Source of the DNA: Phycisphaerales bacterium
GTDB taxonomy: Bacteria; Planctomycetota; Phycisphaerae; Phycisphaerales; UBA1924
Direction of reading: 5' to 3'
Length of the DNA: 64,000 bases
Assembly (NCBI GenBank): GCA_016699835.1
Contig: CP064987.1
Coordinates: 1,612,001-1,676,000 of the forward strand
Shown piece after piece: positions 52,675 to 59,705 of this stretch. Position numbers and translations under genes: made by a program. Each line of letters opens with the position of its first letter. Position 1 is the stretch's first letter. Under the pieces are notes generated by a model, which did no database searches, was not told where the DNA came from, and saw only the letters and a list, made by a program, of their open reading frames with translations.

Positions 52675-53868
52675 TCACTCCGCCTTGCGGCGAATCAGTG
52701 TGTAGTTCGCGACGAAGTCCTTGCTGAGGTCCATGTTCATGGGGGGCTGGTTCCACTCGAGCGCGTCGGCGAAGGGGCGGAAGGCCGCGGTGTCGTCGGT
52801 GCTGTAGCTCAGCACGTCGAAACCGGCCTTCTCGATAGACTCCTTTGAGAAGGGGCACGAGGGATCGTCGGCCGGCGCGGGCTTGGGGCCCGGGGCGAGG
52901 TTGTAGATGATGAAGAGTCCGCCGGGCTTGAGGACGCGATGGATGCTCGCGAGGAACTCGTCGTCGGTGATCTTGAGATCTACTGGTTTCGCGGGCGTCG
53001 CGCCCGCGTCGGGGTGGACGCGTCCCTTGGTGAGGTAGTTCTTGGAGATGATGAAGTCGTACCCCTCGCCGACGAAGGCGTTCATGGCCTTGTCGGCCGG
53101 CCAGTTCCCGCGATAGAGAACGGTGGTGCCCGAGGGGCCCGGCTCGGTGACGAGTTTCATGGGTTCGTCGCCCGTGCCGATGTACGCGCCTTGCACTTCG
53201 CCCTGATCGCCCGGCTCGGAGTAGAGCGCCTCGATCAGGGAACTGTCGTGCACGCCGACGGTCGTCATGCCCAGGCTCGCGAGGAGTTTGAGGTGGACGA
53301 GGCCCGAGCAGCCTAAGTCGAGAACTTTCTTGCCGCTGAAGCAGTCGTTCAGTTTGTCCTTGGGGTCGGCCTTGGTCGCGAGGCAGAGCAGGTCGAGCAT
53401 GCGGGCGCGTGAGTGGGGCGAACCTTCGAAGGTGTTGTAGTAGAAGCCTTCATCGAAGATGTAGTCGCGGTACTGGGCACGCTCGGCGAGGGCCAGACGC
53501 TCGTAGCCGGCGGGTGAGACAGCGTCGAGCGTTGCCGGGTTGATGTAGAGGTGGCGCGTGCCATCCATCATGGGGGCCCAGTTGGAGGCGATGAGGTACT
53601 TCTGCCCGCCGATCGATTTCACGTTGGGCATGATCCTCGCGGCGTGGTGGCGGAGGTACTCCATCGGGCGTGCCTCGCCATCGGCGAGGGTCGTGATGTC
53701 GATCGGGGGCAGGGCGGCACGTGGGGGTGCGCCCGGCTGGTTCTCGAGGACTTTGGTGTACTTCGAGACCTTGGGGGGCTGAGCATCGGTGCCCGGCTGT
53801 TGGGCGAGGCTTGAGGCCGAGAGAAGGCCCAAGGACAGGAACGAGGTCAGGACAAGGCGAATGGTCAT
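52675..53868 (-). CDS. Exported protein with methyltransferase-like fold
   Basis: 397 aa. Signal peptide MTIRLVLTSFLSLGLLSAS, then SLAQ, with a likely cleavage after Ala-Gln. From about residue 185 a class I methyltransferase-like Rossmann fold: KKVLDLGCSGLVHLKLLASL is motif I (D-x-G-C-S-G), and DFIISKNYLTKG and IHRVLKPGGLFIIYNLAPGP are motif IV-V. The N-terminal 160 residues (ARIMPNVKSIGGQKYLIAS...) contain HLYINPATLDAVSP and are unrecognised. AdoMet is not known outside the cytoplasm, so either the fold has another ligand or the protein is retained; the signal peptide argues for export. Confidence 0.75.
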   Translation of the reverse strand: MTIRLVLTSFLSLGLLSASSLAQQPGTDAQPPKVSKYTKVLENQPGAPPRAALPPIDITTLADGEARPMEYLRHHAARIMPNVKSIGGQKYLIASNWAPMMDGTRHLYINPATLDAVSPAGYERLALAERAQYRDYIFDEGFYYNTFEGSPHSRARMLDLLCLATKADPKDKLNDCFSGKKVLDLGCSGLVHLKLLASLGMTTVGVHDSSLIEALYSEPGDQGEVQGAYIGTGDEPMKLVTEPGPSGTTVLYRGNWPADKAMNAFVGEGYDFIISKNYLTKGRVHPDAGATPAKPVDLKITDDEFLASIHRVLKPGGLFIIYNLAPGPKPAPADDPSCPFSKESIEKAGFDVLSYSTDDTAAFRPFADALEWNQPPMNMDLSKDFVANYTLIRRKAE

Positions 53869-54033
53869 CGGGTATGCTCCATAGCGGCCGGGCTGGTGGA
53901 TCGGGCAATTCTAGAGTTCGCAGGCCGAAGAATCATGGGAGTCGGCACGTCAGGGTGTTATGCCGTCTGGATGCGCGATTCGGCATTGTCCTTCTTGACC
54001 GGATACACGGCGTCGAGAAAGGGGTGATTCACT

Positions 54034-54678
54034 ATGGTTGATGAGCCGAACACCTCGCCACCTCAGTTTCAACCGCCTCAGATTCCCCACGCTCCGCCGA
54101 CGGTGCCAGGGGAGATCGGGCTTCCGTACTCGGAGCAAGGTCGCGGCACGCGTGTGATCGGGATCCTGATGATCGTCTTTGGGTCGCTCTCGATTCTGAG
54201 CAATCTCTGCGGCGTCATTCAGCAACTGGTGCTCCCGAGGCTGATGAGCCAGTTTGGGAGTGCTTCGGCCCAGGGCGCGATGCAGTCCCAGTTCCAGGCG
54301 ATGGGCGCGTATTCCGTGCCGATGGCGGTGCTCGGGATGATCCAAGTGGGGGTCGGAGCCTTGTGTCTTGTGGGAGGAGTTCAGTTACTCAAGAAAAACT
54401 GGAAGGGAATCGTGCTGGCGCGAGTGTGGGGCGTGCTGAAGATCCTGCTCGCCTTCATCAGCACCGGCGTTGGACTCGCCATGTCGCGAGCGATGACGAA
54501 CCAGATGATGTCGCAGTCCGGCAGCGCCGGGGTGCCCGCGAACATGGGTTCGTTCATGATGATCAGCCAGATCGTGGGAGCGATCATCGGGTTCCTCGTC
54601 GCGGTCGCCTTGCCGATCGTCGTCCTGGTGTGGTTCTCGCGGGCGAAGATCCAGCGTGAGGTGGATGAGTGGCGCTGA
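54034..54678 (+). CDS. Four-helix membrane protein of unknown function
   Basis: 214 aa. A Pro-rich N-terminus is followed by four hydrophobic segments (VIGILMIVFGSLSILSNLCGV; YSVPMAVLGMIQVGVGALCL; VWGVLKILLAFISTGVGLAM; IVGAIIGFLVAVALPIVVLVW). It resembles DUF4064-like proteins only loosely. The stop overlaps the next gene's GTG start, so it is co-translated with the zinc-ribbon/Yip1-like gene. No catalytic motif seen. Confidence 0.6.
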   Translation: MVDEPNTSPPQFQPPQIPHAPPTVPGEIGLPYSEQGRGTRVIGILMIVFGSLSILSNLCGVIQQLVLPRLMSQFGSASAQGAMQSQFQAMGAYSVPMAVLGMIQVGVGALCLVGGVQLLKKNWKGIVLARVWGVLKILLAFISTGVGLAMSRAMTNQMMSQSGSAGVPANMGSFMMISQIVGAIIGFLVAVALPIVVLVWFSRAKIQREVDEWR

Positions 54679-56309
54679 ACTGCGTGGGCTGCGGATATGA
54701 CCTAGTGGGTCTCGCGGATGAGGCCGAGCGCACCGGTGCCGCGCTCATCTGTCCCGAGTGTGGCAAGAACGCCTCGGCCGAGGAGGACACGGGATTCGTC
54801 TGCACGCAGTGCTCGTACCCGTTGTGGCGGATTCGAGAGCGCGTCTGCCCGGAATGCGGGACGGGATTCAGGCCTTCTTCGTACACGTTCGGCGTGAACG
54901 CGGTGCGATACGTCTGTCCACACTGCACGCAAGACTACTACGGGACGAACGATCGCGGGCACCTCGAGCCGCAGGAGTTCGATTGCGTGAGATGCGGGCG
55001 GCATCTGTGCATGGACGAGATGGTGCTCGTGCCCCGATCGGCGGCGCCACGGGCGGCCCTGCGAAACGTGCAGAACCCGTGGCTGGAGGACAATGACACG
55101 GGCTGGTTCAGGCGATACTGGAAGACGTGGGGCATGGCCTTCTCCAAGCCCAAGGAACTCATGCTCGCGACGCCCGACGACTCGTCTGCCGGGCGGGCGC
55201 TGCTCTTTGCGCTCATCACGATCGTGGGGTATGTGAGCATCGGCGTTGGAGCGATAGCCTTGATTGCGATGGTGGCGCGAGGGGGGTCCTTGACCGGGCT
55301 TGGAGTGCTGGTGGGCGCGCTCTTCGGCGTGCTCGGGGCGCTCTTTGTGTGGGCGATCTGCACGCACGGGATCCTGCGGCTGATCGCCAAGCCCAAGAGT
55401 CTGAGCCGGACGGTGACGGCCCTTGCCTTCTCCACGCCCACGCTGGTGCTCATGGCGGTGCCGATGTGCGGGATGTACCTCCTCGCTCCGGCGGCCCTTT
55501 TATGGCACGCGGTCGTGGCCTCGATCATGATCGGGGCGATCCACAACGTCCGCGGCGGGCGTGCGGCGACCGCGACGCTGATCCCGCCCGCTGTGGCCGT
55601 GCTCTCGGGGATTGGGCTTCTCATCTTCACCATCTGGTCGGCGCAGACCGCGATGACGACGGCGATGGCGGCCGGGCCAACGAGCGCCGGCGTGCCCTTC
55701 GCGGCGTCACTGGCGAGTTCGCTCGAGAACCACGCCTTCCTCGCGAACAACACGTGGCCCGACCATGGGGCGAGGCTCATCGCCCAGCCGGGCATGAGTA
55801 CGATGCAGTTCACCCATCCCGCCCGGACGTTCGGCGGGGGATTCATGACCGGAGGCGGGACGGGATACACACCCTCGGCCGGGTCGGGTCTCACGCTCCT
55901 CAACCTCCAGACGATGCCCTCGATGCAGCAGACCAAGGCGATCGACGCGCTCGCGGCGAACCTTCCTTCGAACGTCGTCGCCCATCGAGTGGGCGATGTC
56001 GTCTTCACGTACCATGGCGTGCCCCGAGTTGGGCAGAATCCGAAGTTGTGGGTGCTGATCATCACGCCCGACCCCGCGTCGCCTTTGCCCGCGGGCATGT
56101 CGATCTCGCACTTTGTCGGATACGTCGATGGCACGAGCGCGGAGATTCCCGACGCCGACTTCGCCGCGGAACTCCAGAAGCAGAACGTCCGGCGGACGAG
56201 GGTTGGACTATCGCCGATTCCCGACCCTTTGACGATCGCCGCGGGGCAGGGTGTCGGCCCTTCCGGAAGCCAACCCGAGGACGAAGAACCCGAGGAATCG
56301 GCGCCGTAG
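54669..56309 (+). CDS. Zinc-ribbon and Yip1-like membrane protein
   Basis: 546 aa. At the N-terminus three zinc ribbons: CVGCGYDLVGLADEAERTGA...CPECG, then CTQCSYPLWRIRERVCPECG, then YVCPHCTQDYYGTNDRGHLE...CVRCGRHLC. A Yip1-like multi-pass membrane domain follows (about 160-340): ALLFALITIVGYVSIGVGAI, LTGLGVLVGALFGVLGALFV and two or three more helices. The last 200 residues are a soluble tail (MQFTHPARTFGGGFMTGGGT). Start GTG overlaps the upstream stop. The family role is unknown; the ribbons look like assembly or sensing modules. Confidence 0.72.
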   Translation: MALNCVGCGYDLVGLADEAERTGAALICPECGKNASAEEDTGFVCTQCSYPLWRIRERVCPECGTGFRPSSYTFGVNAVRYVCPHCTQDYYGTNDRGHLEPQEFDCVRCGRHLCMDEMVLVPRSAAPRAALRNVQNPWLEDNDTGWFRRYWKTWGMAFSKPKELMLATPDDSSAGRALLFALITIVGYVSIGVGAIALIAMVARGGSLTGLGVLVGALFGVLGALFVWAICTHGILRLIAKPKSLSRTVTALAFSTPTLVLMAVPMCGMYLLAPAALLWHAVVASIMIGAIHNVRGGRAATATLIPPAVAVLSGIGLLIFTIWSAQTAMTTAMAAGPTSAGVPFAASLASSLENHAFLANNTWPDHGARLIAQPGMSTMQFTHPARTFGGGFMTGGGTGYTPSAGSGLTLLNLQTMPSMQQTKAIDALAANLPSNVVAHRVGDVVFTYHGVPRVGQNPKLWVLIITPDPASPLPAGMSISHFVGYVDGTSAEIPDADFAAELQKQNVRRTRVGLSPIPDPLTIAAGQGVGPSGSQPEDEEPEESAP

Positions 56310-56370
56310 CCTCTGTTTCGTCCCTGGGATCCGGGCCGCGTGACGCGGGGCGACTTCTACAATCCGCCCC

Positions 56371-57516
56371 ATGAGTTACACGGTCCTCGCCAGGCGGTAT
56401 CGGTCGCGGTCCTTTGACGAGGTGGTCGGGCAGGAGCCGATCGCCCGCACGCTCAAGGCCGCGATCGATGGGAATCGCGTCGCCCACGCCTATCTCTTCT
56501 GCGGCACGCGGGGCGTCGGGAAGACGTCGATGGCGCGCATCTTTGCCAACGCGCTCAACAACCCCAAGGACGACGATGCCGTCATGCAGGCGATCCTGCA
56601 TGGGCGCGACACCGACGTCATCGAGATCGACGGGGCGAGCAACAACTCGGTGGAGGGGGCACGCGACCTGATCGCGAACTCGGTGTATCGGCCGATGCGC
56701 GGGCCGTACAAGGTCTACATCATCGACGAGGTGCACATGCTCTCGACGGCGGCGTTCAACGCGCTCTTGAAGACGATGGAGGAGCCGCCCGAGCACGTGA
56801 AGTTCATCCTGTGCACGACCGAAGCGCACAAAGTCCCGCCGACGATCCAGAGCCGGTGCCAACGGTTTGATTTCCGCAACATCTCGTCAGGCGCGATCGC
56901 CGAGCACCTCGCGGCGGTCGTGAAGAAGGAGAAACTCTCGGCGGACGCGGAACTGGTGCACGCGGTGGCGCGACTGGGCAACGGGTCGATGCGCGACGCG
57001 CTCAGCCTGATGGACCGCCTGATGGCCTCGGGGGAGAAGAAACTGACGACGAAACTGCTCGAGGAGTTGCTGGGCCTGCCGGATCGTGAGGTCATGGGCC
57101 TGCTCATCGACGCGCTCGCCGACGCCGATGCCAAGGGGGCGCTCGAGCAGGCCGACGCACTCCTGGAGAAGGGAACGAGCGTCGATCAGGTGATCGAGGC
57201 GCTGCTCGGGCGACTGCGCGATCTCATGGTCCTGTGCGCCTGTGGCGAGAAGACCGAACTGGTGGACCTTTCCGACCAGGCGCGTTCGGCGGAGGCGGCG
57301 CGAGCGAAGAACTTCGACGCGGCCGGCGTCGTCCACATGATCGCCCTGTGCGAGAACGTGCAGCGGGCCGCCAAGAGCAGCCCCATGCCCCGCGCGCTCT
57401 TTGATGCCCTTGTCGTGCGGCTCGCGATGACCGAGAAACTCGCGGACGTGACGGCGGTGATCGCGGGACGAGGCCCGGCGATGGCGGGCGGGAGTGCCGG
57501 CGGAAAAAAACGCTGA
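56371..57516 (+). CDS. dnaX: DNA polymerase III gamma subunit (zero frame of dnaX)
   Basis: 381 aa AAA+ clamp-loader subunit. Walker A CGTRGVGKTSMARIF, Walker B KVYIIDEVHMLSTAAFNALL, sensor 1 ILCTTEAHKVPPTIQSRC with the Arg finger in S-R-C, sensor 2 GNGSMRDALSLMD. Unusually, the four-Cys zinc module found in most DnaX proteins between Walker A and the helix is missing; the region reads ALNNPKDDDAVMQAILHGRD. The zero frame ends SAGGKKR just after a slippery A7 run at 57504-57510. A second protein form (tau) follows by -1 frameshift. Confidence 0.93.
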   Translation: MSYTVLARRYRSRSFDEVVGQEPIARTLKAAIDGNRVAHAYLFCGTRGVGKTSMARIFANALNNPKDDDAVMQAILHGRDTDVIEIDGASNNSVEGARDLIANSVYRPMRGPYKVYIIDEVHMLSTAAFNALLKTMEEPPEHVKFILCTTEAHKVPPTIQSRCQRFDFRNISSGAIAEHLAAVVKKEKLSADAELVHAVARLGNGSMRDALSLMDRLMASGEKKLTTKLLEELLGLPDREVMGLLIDALADADAKGALEQADALLEKGTSVDQVIEALLGRLRDLMVLCACGEKTELVDLSDQARSAEAARAKNFDAAGVVHMIALCENVQRAAKSSPMPRALFDALVVRLAMTEKLADVTAVIAGRGPAMAGGSAGGKKR

Positions 57517-57555
57517 CGGCGGCGGGGTCGGCGGGCGCACCGCCTTCGATCGCGT
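57490..57555 (+). promoter_or_regulatory. Programmed -1 frameshift signal of dnaX
   Basis: Slippery heptamer A-AAA-AAA (57504-57510) stands in the correct zero-frame phase (GGA AAA AAA CGC TGA). A GGGAG Shine-Dalgarno-like sequence (57490-57494) is 9 bases upstream, as in E. coli dnaX. Downstream GGCGG and CCGCC (about 57530-57544) can form a stem. The -1 frame stays open to 58070. Polymerase slippage on A7 is a possible alternative mechanism. Confidence 0.75.
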
Positions 57556-58070
57556 CGCCGGGGATCATCCGGCAGGCCTCGGCCGAGGCGCCACGCGTGG
57601 TCGCGCATGGAGCCGGGCGCGGCACTCCCGCGGCCCACGCGCCGATCGCGTCGCCGGTCAGCCCGACTCCGCCAACGACACGGCGTGAGACGCCACCACC
57701 GGGTGAGTTGACGAACGACGAGATCTGGGCGTTGACGCTCGAGCGGTGCGCGACGAATCGGCGTGTCCGCCTGCTGCTCGATGGGTCTCGGCTGCTCTCG
57801 ATGACGCGCGAGGCCGCCGCTGTGGAGGTGCACCCGGGAGTGCACACGATGGCGCAGGTCGCGCTCGCGGAGATCGCCGAGGCGATCTCGTGGGCGGCGG
57901 GGCGCGGCGTGCGTGTGGAACTGGTGCGGGCCGCGGCCTCCGAGGCGTCCATCGACGATGGCCAGACCTCGAACGCGACGGAGCATCCGCTGGTGAAGTC
58001 GGCGATCGAGTTGTTCAAGGCGAGAGTCATCCGGGTGGAGCGGCGTCCCAAGGCCGAGCCGGAGGCATAG
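57510..58070 (+). CDS. dnaX: Tau-specific C-terminal part of dnaX (-1 frame)
   Basis: After the A7 slip the frame reads KKTLTAAGSAGAPPSIASPG, a Pro/Ala-rich linker, and then a folded domain TNDEIWALTLERCATNRRVR, LLLDGSRLLSMTREAAAVEV and SAIELFKARVIRVERRP, giving about 186 more residues. The full tau would be 566 aa. In other bacteria the tau tail binds DnaB helicase and polymerase alpha, and no separate start with a ribosome binding site is found here. A separate GTG-started protein (57597) is a less likely alternative. Confidence 0.8.
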   Translation, partial: TLTAAGSAGAPPSIASPGIIRQASAEAPRVVAHGAGRGTPAAHAPIASPVSPTPPTTRRETPPPGELTNDEIWALTLERCATNRRVRLLLDGSRLLSMTREAAAVEVHPGVHTMAQVALAEIAEAISWAAGRGVRVELVRAAASEASIDDGQTSNATEHPLVKSAIELFKARVIRVERRPKAEPEA

Positions 58071-58089
58071 TTTCGACGGAGAGCGAGTG

Positions 58090-58494
58090 ATGTTCGACAA
58101 GTTCAAGAGCATGGGCGCCATGGCGGCGCTGATGAAGAACAAGGACGCGTTGCGCGAGGCGGGCGATCGTGTCCGCGCGAAGATGGACGCGACGCGGGTC
58201 GTCGGCGAGGCGGGAAGCGGCGCCGCCCGAGCCACCGTCACCGGCACGCTGAAGGTCGTCAGCGTCGAACTCAGCCCCGCGCTCGTCATGGGCATGGCGA
58301 GCGACGACAAGACGCACCAACTCGCCGGGTCGCTGATCGCCGAGGCGGTCAACAACGCCCTCACACTCGCCCAGCAGCGATTGCACGAGGCGATCGGCCA
58401 CGAGGCGAAGGCGATGGGCCTCGAGGGCATGATCCCCGACCTGGGCGCGCTCGGTGGGTTGATGGGGGCCGGGGGGGCGGGGGGGGCGGATTGA
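58090..58494 (+). CDS. ybaB: YbaB/EbfC nucleoid-associated protein
   Basis: 134 aa. MFDKFKSMGAMAALMKNKDA begins the helix, then MDATRVVGEAGSGAARATVT, LKVVSVELSPALVMG and QLAGSLIAEAVNNALTLAQ. It binds DNA as a dimer and often shares an operon with dnaX and recR; here dnaX lies 19 bases upstream. ATG 58090 has GGAGAGCGAG before it. The C-terminus is a Gly-rich tail (LGALGGLMGAGGAGGAD). recR does not follow; instead a Nudix gene overlaps the stop. Confidence 0.88.
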   Translation: MFDKFKSMGAMAALMKNKDALREAGDRVRAKMDATRVVGEAGSGAARATVTGTLKVVSVELSPALVMGMASDDKTHQLAGSLIAEAVNNALTLAQQRLHEAIGHEAKAMGLEGMIPDLGALGGLMGAGGAGGAD

Positions 58495-59255
58495 GCGCCC
58501 CGGCGATCACGCCGATGGAGGGACGAGCCTTCGAAGGCGTGGAGTCGTTTCGCGTCCACACGGATGTCCGCGTCGAGATGTCGCCCTCGCCCGCCCGTCT
58601 CCCCGGCTCGACACCCGACGAGATCGAGCAGATCGAGCGACATTGGTCGAGCCTTGCCGAGGAGAACCCGCGGCTGTACAACGGGCCGGTGCTCAGCGTC
58701 GTGTCCATTGACCATGATCTCGGCGTGATCCACGGGCGACGCGACGACTTCAAGCGGCTTCTCGCACAACCACGAGTGGCGACGGGCGTGAGACTGCTCG
58801 CGGTGACGGGCGTGGTCGTGGCGAAGGACTCGCGGGGCACGCGTCACGCACTGCTCGCGCGCCGGGGCGAGACAACGCGGATCTATCCCGGGATGTGGGA
58901 ACTCGCGCCCTGTGGCGGCGTCTCGCCGCCGCACCCGAGTGATCCGGTGATCGACATGGAGGGGCTTCGTGCCGCGGTGCACGAGGAGGCGTCGGAGGAA
59001 CTGAACCTGTCGATGGATGTCGGGCGGTGCGTGGGCATGGTGCGCGATCGCGTGGCGCACAGCGACGATCTGGTGTTCGAGTGCGACGCCGGCGAACTCG
59101 ACCGCGTGAAGGAAACGCTCCGAACGTCGTGGGAGTGTCCGGAAGTGGCGTGGGTGGCGCTCGACGAGATCGAGGTGTTCGATCGGAGGAATGCCGGGTC
59201 GATCATCCTGCCAACGCGGGCGATGTTCCGGCTGCTTGGGTGGATCGCGGAATAA
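58491..59255 (+). CDS. Nudix-fold hydrolase-like protein
   Basis: 254 aa. The Nudix fold is suggested by VRLLAVTGVVVAKDSRGTRH, PGMWELAPCGGVSPP and DMEGLRAAVHEEASEELNLS, which carries the E-E-x-x-E-E core. The Nudix box (G-x5-E-x7-R-E-U-x-E-E-x-G-U) is altered: the usual R before E-E is H, and an insertion of about 10 residues stands between the G and the helix. Catalytic activity is therefore uncertain. The N-terminal 90 residues are unrecognised (RVHTDVRVEMSPSPARLPGS). A TTG start overlaps the ybaB stop; ATG 58515 is an alternative. Confidence 0.7.
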   Translation: MSAPAITPMEGRAFEGVESFRVHTDVRVEMSPSPARLPGSTPDEIEQIERHWSSLAEENPRLYNGPVLSVVSIDHDLGVIHGRRDDFKRLLAQPRVATGVRLLAVTGVVVAKDSRGTRHALLARRGETTRIYPGMWELAPCGGVSPPHPSDPVIDMEGLRAAVHEEASEELNLSMDVGRCVGMVRDRVAHSDDLVFECDAGELDRVKETLRTSWECPEVAWVALDEIEVFDRRNAGSIILPTRAMFRLLGWIAE

Positions 59256-59322
59256 GGCGGCTTCGAGAGCGCGAGGCCGCGGATATTGGCGCGGTTCTTG
59301 GAGATGGAGTAGGAATGGAAAT

Positions 59323-59337
59323 CCACGCGGAGCGTGG
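59323..59337. repeat. Palindromic repeat P2, copy c
   Basis: CCACGCGGAGCGTGG, followed by GGGGGTATT; a shortened copy of the palindrome at 17966. Confidence 0.6.
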
Positions 59338-59352
59338 GGGGTATTCGGAACT

Positions 59353-59700
59353 TCACGCGCCCGGCTTTGGGCGTTTCCAGTTTGAGTCCGGGTCGCGCTC
59401 GAGCATGACGACCGATTGCTTTGCGCAGCGCTTGCACACGAGCGAGGCATTCATCGGCGAGGCCCACGCGGGGTCATCCCGTCGCTCGAGGCACAGAACG
59501 CAGGTCGATCCCTCGGGGATCGGCTCGCCCGCGAGCCGGTTCCAGAGTTCGTCGTAGGCGAGCGTGAGGCACTTGGCGCAGATCAGGCTGCCGCGATGGC
59601 CCTCGACCATCGGCCGATCCTCGGCCCAGCACTGCCCGCAGAAATCACAGAGGAAGTCCTCGGCCGTGGCGTTCTCGGGATTGATGCCCTCGCGATGCAT
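59353..59700 (-). CDS. ClpX-type zinc-finger-like protein
   Basis: 115 aa. Two pairs of C-x-x-C motifs: CDFCGQCWAEDRPMVEG followed by LICAKCLTLAYDELW, and CVLCLERRDDPAWASP followed by LVCKRCAKQSVVML. The first resembles the ClpX C4-type finger (C-x2-C...I-C-x2-C), but the rest is not ClpX. No membrane segment. ATG 59700 begins the frame. Convergent with the Nudix gene; it stands 6 bases downstream of the ABC exporter on the same strand, so they are probably co-transcribed. Function unknown. Confidence 0.65.
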   Translation of the reverse strand: MHREGINPENATAEDFLCDFCGQCWAEDRPMVEGHRGSLICAKCLTLAYDELWNRLAGEPIPEGSTCVLCLERRDDPAWASPMNASLVCKRCAKQSVVMLERDPDSNWKRPKPGA

Positions 59701-59705
59701 GATGT

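Noticed and set aside
54034..56309. Phage or plasmid origin of the membrane-protein pair
   Set aside because: Composition matches the surrounding core genes and no integrase or phage gene is nearby.
57186..59450. Long minus-strand frame opposite dnaX, ybaB and the Nudix gene
   Set aside because: It runs across three real genes on the other strand and has only composition-driven residues.
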